A DNA stretch of 6,908 nucleotides. Origin: Phycisphaerae bacterium. Its GTDB lineage: Bacteria; Planctomycetota; Phycisphaerae; UBA1845; PWPN01. Below, one piece after another: positions 1-5,294 of this stretch. The position numbers and the translations under genes were made by a program. Every line of letters starts with the position of its first letter. The first letter of the stretch is position 1. The DNA lies in NCBI GenBank assembly GCA_003557125.1, contig PWPN01000282.1, forward strand, positions 1-6,908. The letters run 5' to 3'. The notes under the pieces are model-generated. The model was not told the DNA's origin. It searched no databases and was given only the letters and a program-made list of their open reading frames with translations.

Positions 1-4
1 ATTC

Positions 5-33
5 ATTATATGAACGGAACTAAGGCAATGCAA
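5..33 (-). promoter_or_regulatory. Candidate sigma70-type promoter firing leftward out of the window
   Basis: Read on the minus strand, a perfect TATAAT lies at 10-5. It is preceded at exactly 17 nt by TTGCAT (33-28), which matches three of six positions of the -35 consensus (the TTG). Transcription would start at or just beyond the left edge, so the gene it would serve is not visible. It points the same way as purB and lies about 135 bp past the purB stop. It could therefore serve the next gene leftward independently. The -10 is strong for GC-rich DNA, but the -35 is only partial. Confidence 0.35.
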
Positions 34-166
34 TGGGCGCAGGACTGCACCTCTCACGCTTCCGCGGCATGAAGGCTCCATCAACAAGAGCCAACGGATC
101 ACCGGCTAGTCGAACGATCGCCCTGAATGCGCGTTCGAAATGCCGTCTGTTTTTTCGTTTGCACTT

Positions 167-1624
167 TCACACGTGCAGCGACACGGACCGCCCGCGCACA
201 GCCCGGTGCCGGTTAAGGATCGGGCGGACGACCTCGCGCAGAAATTCACTGACCTGTTCGGGCGCTCGGCCCACGAAACGCTTCGGGGCCAGCGCGCTTT
301 TCAGATCGATGCCGGCAAACGCCTCGTCGGCTGCGAGCCGTTCGATGAGGTCATTGGGTCGGCCGTGCAGTTTCACCTGGCGGGCCGCCTCGTGGGAATG
401 GGTGCGAATGACCTCGTGGAGCGCCTGCCGATCGCCGGCTGCGCTTTTGGCTGTCTTGCCCCGACCGGTCGCGCGGGTCGTAGCCGCCATGAGGATCTCC
501 TCGGTGGCCATGAAAGGCAGCTCCGCATCGACACGGGCCGCGATCACCTTCGGGTAGACGACGAGCCCGCGCGACACGTCCGTGACGATACGCAGGATAC
601 CGTCGACCGCCAGAAAACCCTCGGCCGAGACGAGCCGTTTATTCGACGAATCGTCGAGCGTGCGTTCGAACCACTGCTCGGCAGCCGTCTGGTACGCACT
701 CGTCACGATCGAGATGACGTAGCGCGACAAACCCGTGACACGCTCGCACCGCATGGGGTTCCGCTTATAGGCCATCGCCGAGGAGCCGACCTGGCTCTTT
801 TCGAAGGGCTCTTCGATCTCCTTGAGGCCGGCCAGGATGCGGATATCGTTGGCGAACTTGTGCGCGCTGACGGCGATGCCGGTCAATGCGGCTGCGATTT
901 CCGCGTCGATCTTGCGGGTGTAGGTCTGGCCCGTGATCGGCTCGCAGGCTTTGAAGCCGAGCTTGCGCGCGACGGCTTTTTCGAGCCGGTCGACCTTGCG
1001 CGTGTTGCCCTTGAACAACGACAGAAACGTCGCCTGCGTGCCGGTCGCGCCACGGATGCCGCGGAACCGGAGGTCCGCGAGCCGCGATTCGATTTCCCGA
1101 TAATCGCGCACGAAATCGTATGCCCACAGGCACGCCCGTCGGCCGACCGTCGTCAGTTGCGCCGGCTGAAAATGCGTGTAGCCCAGGCAGGGCAGCGCGC
1201 GATGCGTGCGGGCGAAGTCGGCCAGCGCGTCGATGACATTGACGAGCCAGTCGCGGATAAGCCCCAGGGCGTCGCGCGCGATGAGAAGGTCCGCGTTGTC
1301 GACGACGTCCATGCTCGTCGCGCCGAGATGGAGAATCCCCCGCGCATCGGGCGCGACGTCACCCCACGCGTGCAGATGCGCCATGACGTCGTGACGGAGC
1401 TTCTTTTCATAGTCGGCCGCCCGCCGCCAGTCGATCTTCTCGAGCGTCGACCGAAGCTGGTTGAGCTGTTTGCCGGTGATCGGCAAGCCCAGCTCGCTCT
1501 GGGCCTCGGCCAGGGCCAGCCAGATCCGCCGCCACGTGCGAATCCGGTGGGCGTCCCCGAAAAGTCGACTCATTTCCGGCGTGGCGTATCGTGTCACCAG
1601 GGGATTCTGATAAAATTCGCTCAT
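167..1624 (-). CDS. purB: Adenylosuccinate lyase, animal-type clade
   Basis: This 485-residue fumarase/aspartase-superfamily enzyme removes fumarate from adenylosuccinate (to AMP) and from SAICAR (to AICAR) in cytoplasmic purine synthesis. Residues are numbered from the chosen ATG. An N-terminal helical part contains RHDVMAH (His78). Next comes GYTHFQPAQLTTVG with the presumed catalytic acid His151, then RFRGIRGATGTQATF. The superfamily signature GSSAMAYKRNP (280-290) supplies the catalytic serine and Lys287. Further conserved blocks are QWFERTLDDSSNKR, GLVVYPKVI, PFMATEE, NDLIERL and GRAPEQV. These match my memory of human ADSL far better than E. coli PurB. Length is normal, apart from a Gly/Lys/Ala-rich insertion near residues 383-397. 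A GTG four codons upstream is also in frame, but the Shine-Dalgarno sequence favours this ATG. The gene diverges from ispA and shows no functional link with it. The family is certain; the substrate assignment is very likely. Confidence 0.96.
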   Translation of the reverse strand: MSEFYQNPLVTRYATPEMSRLFGDAHRIRTWRRIWLALAEAQSELGLPITGKQLNQLRSTLEKIDWRRAADYEKKLRHDVMAHLHAWGDVAPDARGILHLGATSMDVVDNADLLIARDALGLIRDWLVNVIDALADFARTHRALPCLGYTHFQPAQLTTVGRRACLWAYDFVRDYREIESRLADLRFRGIRGATGTQATFLSLFKGNTRKVDRLEKAVARKLGFKACEPITGQTYTRKIDAEIAAALTGIAVSAHKFANDIRILAGLKEIEEPFEKSQVGSSAMAYKRNPMRCERVTGLSRYVISIVTSAYQTAAEQWFERTLDDSSNKRLVSAEGFLAVDGILRIVTDVSRGLVVYPKVIAARVDAELPFMATEEILMAATTRATGRGKTAKSAAGDRQALHEVIRTHSHEAARQVKLHGRPNDLIERLAADEAFAGIDLKSALAPKRFVGRAPEQVSEFLREVVRPILNRHRAVRGRSVSLHV

Positions 1625-1632
1625 GGAATGGG

Positions 1633-1639
1633 CCACCTC
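1633..1639 (-). promoter_or_regulatory. Ribosome binding site that fixes the purB start
   Basis: On the minus strand GAGGTGG sits 8 nt upstream of the ATG at 1624-1622, an ideal spacing. The alternative GTG start (1636-1634) lies inside this same GAGGTGG and would have no Shine-Dalgarno sequence of its own in the right place. The ATG is therefore the better start. Confidence 0.7.
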
Positions 1640-1730
1640 GTTTGGCTGCGTCTCGGACGCGTCCCGAAAGAAAAGAGCTTACCACCGGCCAGGGGCATGA
1701 TACGACGTTATCGGCCCTGCTGCGAGCCCG

Positions 1731-1763
1731 TCGGCCATTTCTTTTCAATCGCTGAAATGCCGA
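1731..1763. promoter_or_regulatory. Imperfect dyad overlapping the ispA -35 box; candidate operator
   Basis: The left arm TCGGC-C-ATTTC (1731-1741) pairs with the right arm GAAATGCCGA (1754-1763). That gives ten complementary positions, one bulged C (1736) and a 12-nt centre. The right arm covers most of the proposed -35 hexamer at 1752-1757, so a protein bound here could block or recruit RNA polymerase for ispA-dxs. The dyad also lies upstream of purB and could act in both directions. No regulator is encoded in the window, and I do not recognise the site as a known motif. Confidence 0.35.
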
Positions 1764-1780
1764 CCCGTCTGGGTTATAAT
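1752..1780 (+). promoter_or_regulatory. Sigma70-type promoter for ispA-dxs
   Basis: CTGAAA (1752-1757, four of six matches to TTGACA) is followed after exactly 17 nt by a perfect TATAAT (1775-1780). Transcription would begin near 1787, giving an 87-nt leader before the ispA ATG. It lies in the divergent purB-ispA spacer, where a promoter is required, and no better pair is visible on this strand. Confidence 0.6.
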
Positions 1781-1873
1781 GACCCCTTTGTCCTCGACGG
1801 GGGACTCTCGGCAGCGCTATGCTCGACGGAGCGGCTTGGCCTCCGGATACGTGCCCGGACACCAGAGACGACG

Positions 1874-2779
1874 ATGACCCAGCCCACCGACACCCCGAAA
1901 ACGGACGCCGCCTCGGAACTGGCTGCCTGGGCCGCCGACTTCGAGGCACCGCTTGCAGCGATGATCGAGCCGGGACCGGACGTCCCGCCTACGCTGGCCG
2001 AGGCGATGCGCTATGCTGTCCAGGGCGGGGGCAAACGGGTCCGGGCCTACCTCGTGACGCGCGTGTGCGAGTTGTGCGGGGGTTCGACCGACGACGCGCT
2101 GTCGGCCGCAGTGGCCATCGAATGCGTCCATGCTTTTTCGCTGGTCCACGACGATCTGCCGGCCATGGACGACGACGACCTTCGACGCGGTCGGCCGACC
2201 TGCCACAAGGTCTTCGGAGAGGCCATGGCCATTCTGGCCGGTGACGGGCTTCTCGCATTGGCCTTCGAGATTCTCGCCGAGCGCATGAGCGACCCGCGGA
2301 CGAGCCGGTCGGCCGTGCTCGAGCTGGCACGGGGTACGGGCTGGGCGGGCATGGTCGGCGGGCAGGTCCGCGACATCGAGGGCGAGGGCGAAACTGTCGA
2401 ACTCGCGCGGGTCGAGGCGATCCACCGCTCCAAGACCGCGCGACTCCTGGAAGCCGCAGCCCGACTCGGTGCGATCTGTGCGGACGCCGACGACGAACGC
2501 CTGAAGGCGGCCTCCGTCTTCGGGCACGAGCTCGGCCGGGCGTTCCAGATCGCCGACGACCTGCTCGATGTGATCGGCGATGCCGCCGTCGTGGGCAAAG
2601 CCGTCGCCAAGGACGCCGAGATCGGCAAGCAGACTTACCCGGCTGCCGTCGGGCTCGAAGAGAGCCGCCGCGCCGCCGACGAGGCTGCCCGCCGGGCGAC
2701 CGCGGCGCTGGAGACCTTCGGGCCCGAGGCCGACGATCTCCGCCGTCTCGTGGAATTCGTCGTGAAACGTGACCGCTGA
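1874..2779 (+). CDS. ispA: Short-chain polyprenyl diphosphate synthase, farnesyl diphosphate synthase type
   Basis: This 301-residue all-alpha isoprenyl diphosphate synthase condenses isopentenyl diphosphate with allylic diphosphates, most likely making farnesyl diphosphate for quinone, carotenoid, hopanoid and cell-wall lipid carriers. GGGKRVR (51-57) matches the isopentenyl-diphosphate binding region. The first aspartate-rich motif is DDLPAMD (93-99), in the bacterial form with two extra residues. KTARLLEAA lies at 187-195. The second aspartate-rich motif is FQIADDLLD (224-232), followed by GKQTYP (251-256). Phe88 lies five residues before the first motif; an aromatic residue there usually limits the product to C15, though a GGPP product cannot be excluded. 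The frame stays open far upstream, antisense to purB, but family homology begins just after this ATG. Its ribosome site is weak (AGAG at 1864-1867). dxs follows 101 bp downstream in the same direction, the classic ispA-dxs pairing. Confidence 0.93.
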   Translation: MTQPTDTPKTDAASELAAWAADFEAPLAAMIEPGPDVPPTLAEAMRYAVQGGGKRVRAYLVTRVCELCGGSTDDALSAAVAIECVHAFSLVHDDLPAMDDDDLRRGRPTCHKVFGEAMAILAGDGLLALAFEILAERMSDPRTSRSAVLELARGTGWAGMVGGQVRDIEGEGETVELARVEAIHRSKTARLLEAAARLGAICADADDERLKAASVFGHELGRAFQIADDLLDVIGDAAVVGKAVAKDAEIGKQTYPAAVGLEESRRAADEAARRATAALETFGPEADDLRRLVEFVVKRDR

Positions 2780-2803
2780 CGTGATCGCTGACGTGACCGC
2801 CAA
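2768..2803 (+). repeat. Three-copy 12-bp tandem repeat spanning the ispA stop codon
   Basis: Three adjacent units, CGTGACCGCTGA, CGTGATCGCTGA and CGTGACCGCCAA, follow one another without gaps. The first unit encodes the last three residues and the stop of IspA (Arg-Asp-Arg-stop). The second therefore repeats the stop in frame, and in the third the stop position reads CAA. The array looks like replication-slippage expansion at the end of the gene. Confidence 0.85.
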
Positions 2804-2880
2804 AAGGATCACTGTAAAGTTATCAACACAGCGTCGGCCGGGGGAGTCGGCGATGTCCGCTACGGGGGATCGATACTGCG

Positions 2881-4926
2881 ATGACACTGCTTGACACCAT
2901 CCGACATCCGAGAGACCTGCACACCCTGTCGATCGATCAGCTGACGCAGTTGGCCGGCGAGATCCGCCAGCGCGTCCTCCAGGTCGTAGGAAGCAACGGC
3001 GGGCACTTGGCCAGCAACCTGGGCGTCGCCGAGATCACGATCGCGCTGCACTACTGCTTCGACTTCGAACGCGACCACCTGCTGTTCGACGTGGGGCACC
3101 AGTGCTACCCTCACAAGCTCTTGACGGGCCGACACGATCGCTTCGAGACGCTCCGCAAAGCCGGCGGCCTGAGCGGTTTCCCCAACCCCGACGAAAGCCC
3201 GTTCGACGTCTTCAAGGTCGGTCACGCGGGCACCGCGATCGCCTCGGCCGTCGGTCTGGCCGAAGCCGACCGGATGCTGAATCGCGACGCGCGGACCGTC
3301 GCGCTCGTCGGCGACGCGAGTATCGTCAACGGCCTGTCCTTCGAGGGGCTCAACCAGGCCGGCCTGCTCAATCGCCAGATGCTCGTCGTCCTCAACGACA
3401 ACAACTGGGGCATCGCGCCGAGCCAGGGCGCGCTGGCCGAGTATCTCGCGAAGTTCCGCACGAGCTCGCTCTACGAGGAGGTCAAGCAGCGCGCACAGAA
3501 AGTCCTGCCGCGCGTCCCGCTCCTTGGTAAATCCTTCTTCGACGCGCTCGACCACCTCAAGGAAGGGATCAAAGCCACCGTCTCGCCGAACCAGATCTTC
3601 GAGCAGCTCGGCTTCATCTACGTCGGGCCGGTCGACGGGCACGACCTGCCGCACCTGATCCAACTGCTCGGTCACCTGGCCGAGGTGCAGCATCCCGTGC
3701 TCCTGCACATCCACACGAAGAAGGGGCAGGGCGCGGACTTCGCCACAGCCGAGCCCGCCCGTTTCCATTCGCCGCGCCCGTTCGAGGTGCAGGCGGGCAA
3801 GGTCACGATCCAGGAAAGCAACGGCAGGCCGTGGACCCGTGCGTTCGGAGACGCGCTCATCGCAGCCGCAGAAAAGGACGACCGCATCGTCGCACTGACC
3901 GCCGGCATGCCGGACGGCACCGGCCTGGACAAGTTTGCCGCACGGTTCCCCGAGCGCTACCGGGACGTCGGCATCGCCGAGAGCGCAGCCGTCGACATCG
4001 CAGCCGGCATGGCCCGCGGCGGCCTGCGGCCCGTCGTAGCCATCTACTCGACCTTCCTCCAGCGCGCGTTCGACCAGGTCTTCCAGGAGGTCGTCCTTCA
4101 AGGACTGCCCGTCGTCTTCTGCATGGACCGAGCGGGCCTGGTCGGCGGCGACGGAGCCGTCCACCACGGCGCCCTGGACATCGCCTACCTCCGAGGCCTG
4201 CCGAACATGACGCTCATCGCGCCGGCCGACGGGTCCGAGATGGACGAGTCGCTGCGTTTTGCGCTGAACCACGACGGGCCGGTCGCCATCCGCTACCCGC
4301 GCGACATCGTGCCGGCGCCGCTGGGCCGACCCGAGCCGTTCGAGATGGGCCGTGCGCGCGTCCTGCACAGCGGGAGTGACGCCGCCCTGCTCGCTTACGG
4401 CTCGACGGTAGCTGCCGCGGTCGAAGCGGCCCGGACGCTCGGAGCCGAGGGGCTGTCGGTCGGCGTGATCAACGCGCGGTTCGCCAAGCCGCTCGATACA
4501 GCCATGCTCGGCAAGCTGCTGGCAGGCGAAAGGCCGGTGTTCACCGTCGAGGACCACTCGCTGGCAGGCGGGTTCGGCTCAGCCGTCCTCGAAGCGGCAG
4601 CCGCGATGCATTGGCCCACGCACCGCATCACGTGCCTGGGCATCCCGGCCGAGAAGTTCGTCGCGCAAGGCTCACGCGTCGCGCAATTGGCCGAGTGCGG
4701 GATCGACGCCGCCTCCATCGCCGACGCCGTCCGCCAACAGGTCCGCCAGCAGGTCCGTCAAGCGAACGACACATCCGACAAGGGCGACAAAGATGGCATC
4801 GGCCGTGGTGCCGACAATCGCTCGGACAATGGTGCCGAATGTGGCGCCGACAAGGGTACCGAGGATTCAAAACGCCAACGCGAACCCATGACAGCCCGGC
4901 CGCACAAAAGCAGCGCGAAGAGGTGA
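2881..4926 (+). CDS. dxs: 1-deoxy-D-xylulose-5-phosphate synthase
   Basis: This thiamine-diphosphate enzyme joins pyruvate and glyceraldehyde-3-phosphate into 1-deoxy-D-xylulose-5-phosphate, the entry step of the MEP isoprenoid pathway, in the cytoplasm. The N-terminal cofactor domain (about 1-300) has GGHLASNLG with His42, DVGHQCYPHK, the diphosphate motif GDAS (144-147) and NDN (172-174), and GPVDGHD. The pyrimidine-binding transketolase domain (about 315-480) has the catalytic Glu366, YSTFLQRAFDQ, and DRAGLVGGDGAVHHG with Arg417, Asp424 and His428. The C-terminal domain ends near residue 615. A hydrophilic repeat tail brings the total to 681 residues, longer than the usual 620-640. Several usually invariant motif positions differ (GDAS for GDGA, NWGIA for the MSIS region, AESAA for AEQHA). 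No upstream in-frame ATG competes. GGGGGA (2864-2869) lies 11 nt before the ATG. It is probably co-transcribed with ispA. Confidence 0.95.
   Translation: MTLLDTIRHPRDLHTLSIDQLTQLAGEIRQRVLQVVGSNGGHLASNLGVAEITIALHYCFDFERDHLLFDVGHQCYPHKLLTGRHDRFETLRKAGGLSGFPNPDESPFDVFKVGHAGTAIASAVGLAEADRMLNRDARTVALVGDASIVNGLSFEGLNQAGLLNRQMLVVLNDNNWGIAPSQGALAEYLAKFRTSSLYEEVKQRAQKVLPRVPLLGKSFFDALDHLKEGIKATVSPNQIFEQLGFIYVGPVDGHDLPHLIQLLGHLAEVQHPVLLHIHTKKGQGADFATAEPARFHSPRPFEVQAGKVTIQESNGRPWTRAFGDALIAAAEKDDRIVALTAGMPDGTGLDKFAARFPERYRDVGIAESAAVDIAAGMARGGLRPVVAIYSTFLQRAFDQVFQEVVLQGLPVVFCMDRAGLVGGDGAVHHGALDIAYLRGLPNMTLIAPADGSEMDESLRFALNHDGPVAIRYPRDIVPAPLGRPEPFEMGRARVLHSGSDAALLAYGSTVAAAVEAARTLGAEGLSVGVINARFAKPLDTAMLGKLLAGERPVFTVEDHSLAGGFGSAVLEAAAAMHWPTHRITCLGIPAEKFVAQGSRVAQLAECGIDAASIADAVRQQVRQQVRQANDTSDKGDKDGIGRGADNRSDNGAECGADKGTEDSKRQREPMTARPHKSSAKR
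4735..4866 (+). repeat. Degenerate 12-bp-period repeat encoding the DXS C-terminal tail
   Basis: Residues 619-662 of DXS parse without a break into tetrapeptides: QQVR, QQVR, QAND, TSDK, GDKD, GIGR, GADN, RSDN, GAEC, GADK, GTED. At DNA level the clearest units are those beginning at 4735 and 4747 and the GGTGCCGA-like units at 4807, 4831 and 4843, all in the same 12-nt phase. The region is polar and probably disordered. It lies beyond the DXS fold and is unlikely to take part in catalysis. Confidence 0.7.
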
Positions 4927-4927
4927 A

Positions 4928-4946
4928 GGCAGGTCAACGATCTGCC
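4928..4946 (+). other. Hairpin immediately after the dxs stop
   Basis: GGCAGGT (4928-4934) pairs with ATCTGCC (4940-4946) around the five-base loop CAACG. This is a seven-pair stem including one G-T wobble. It begins 2 nt after the dxs stop. No T tract follows, so it is not an intrinsic terminator on its own. It could protect the mRNA 3' end or mark a processing site. Confidence 0.4.
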
Positions 4947-5006
4947 CTACCGCCCGCAGAACCCGCCCCACATGATGGCTGGTCAACGGCCTGCGACTGC
5001 TTCCTC

Positions 5007-5027
5007 TGCATTTTGTATGCATTTTTT
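5007..5027 (+). terminator. Weak candidate intrinsic terminator for ispA-dxs
   Basis: TGCAT (5007-5011) and ATGCA (5017-5021) form a five-pair stem around a five-base loop. Six consecutive T residues (5022-5027) follow at once. The layout is right and the site lies 81 nt past the dxs stop, before the next promoter. The short AT-rich stem is weak, so termination would be partial at best. Confidence 0.35.
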
Positions 5028-5056
5028 GCTGGTCACGTAACTGCGTGCGCTATAAT
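5026..5056 (+). promoter_or_regulatory. Candidate sigma70-type promoter for the exported dockerin protein
   Basis: A perfect TATAAT at 5051-5056 is preceded by TTGCTG (5026-5031, TTG matching) at 19 nt, longer than the ideal 17. No better -35 is visible, so the promoter may need an activator. The start would fall near 5063, leaving a leader of about 230 nt before the ATG at 5295. Confidence 0.5.
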
Positions 5057-5062
5057 TGCCTT

Positions 5063-5294
5063 GATATTCGTTTGAAATCCGCAAAGAGAGGCCACGAGGT
5101 GTGGCCGACCAAGCTGCCGGTTATTTACTTCGCTATTTCCCATTATGGTGACATATGAAGGGACAACCTGAAAGGTTGAGTCTGTGGCTTTAATCAGATG
5201 TTGAACAGGGGTCCGGACGCGTTGGCATGGCGGAAATAGCGACAAAATTCGGGCGGTTCCAGCGAGGCAACGCATACAAGAAGAGGGGATAGGC
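5063..5294 (+). other. Long structured 5' leader of the exported protein gene
   Basis: Several complementary segments lie between the proposed transcription start and the ATG. GGCCAC (5090-5095) and GTGGCC (5101-5106) form a perfect hairpin whose GAGGT loop looks like a ribosome site. CAACCT (5164-5169) and AGGTTG (5173-5178) form a perfect hairpin with a GAA loop. TCGCTATTTCC (5130-5140) and GGAAATAGCGA (5232-5242) are exact complements and would enclose about 90 nt, including the second hairpin. GTCCGGAC (5211-5218) is a palindrome. Such a leader could be a cis-acting RNA control element. I cannot assign it to a known riboswitch class. Confidence 0.4.
5227..5292 (+). CDS. Possible 21-residue leader peptide
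   Basis: An ATG at 5227 opens a 22-codon frame ending in TAG (5290-5292), 2 nt before the ATG of the exported protein. The peptide begins MAEIATKFGRF and ends with a basic KKRG. Its first codons overlap the 3' arm of the long-range leader stem, so ribosomes translating it would open that stem. There is no good ribosome site; the nearest purine run (GGGG, 5208-5211) is 15 nt away. A chance ORF remains the more likely reading. Confidence 0.15.
   Translation: MAEIATKFGRFQRGNAYKKRG

Noticed and set aside
160..177. TGCAC/GTGCA hairpin across the purB stop as a purB terminator.
   Set aside because: The stem includes the stop region, and on the purB strand it is followed by A residues, not a U tract.
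1634..1636. GTG as the purB start, giving 489 residues.
   Set aside because: It lies inside the Shine-Dalgarno sequence that is ideally spaced for the ATG at 1624-1622.
1655..1664. GGACGCGTCC, a perfect 10-bp palindrome upstream of purB.
   Set aside because: Short GC palindromes are common at this base composition, and no second copy supports an operator.
1697..1702. TATCAT on the minus strand as the purB -10 box.
   Set aside because: Five of six matches, but no acceptable -35 at 16-18 nt; too weak to list.
140..1873. The ispA frame remains open some 1.7 kb upstream, as if encoding an 879-residue fusion protein.
   Set aside because: The extension is exactly antisense to purB and resembles no protein family. 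Prenyl synthase homology starts just after 1874. It is a codon-bias shadow of GC-rich DNA.
1819..2244. An upstream ATG in the ispA leader opening a 141-residue overlapping frame.
   Set aside because: No ribosome site and an Arg/Gly-rich shadow composition; it merely runs through ispA in another frame.
2820..2828. TTATCAACA resembles a DnaA box (one mismatch from TTATCCACA).
   Set aside because: A single isolated copy with no clustered boxes, AT-rich unwinding region or dnaA/dnaN neighbourhood.
1817..2887. A 356-residue open frame antisense to ispA.
   Set aside because: It lies opposite a well-supported prenyl synthase and shows no family features; a shadow ORF.
2860..4557. A 565-residue open frame antisense to dxs.
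   Set aside because: The sense strand has complete, motif-rich DXS. The antisense product is low-complexity and unrecognisable, typical of third-position GC bias.
5155..5193. A 12-residue ORF (MKGQPERLSLWL) in the leader.
   Set aside because: Poorly spaced ribosome site and very short; its sequence is mostly the hairpin at 5164-5178.
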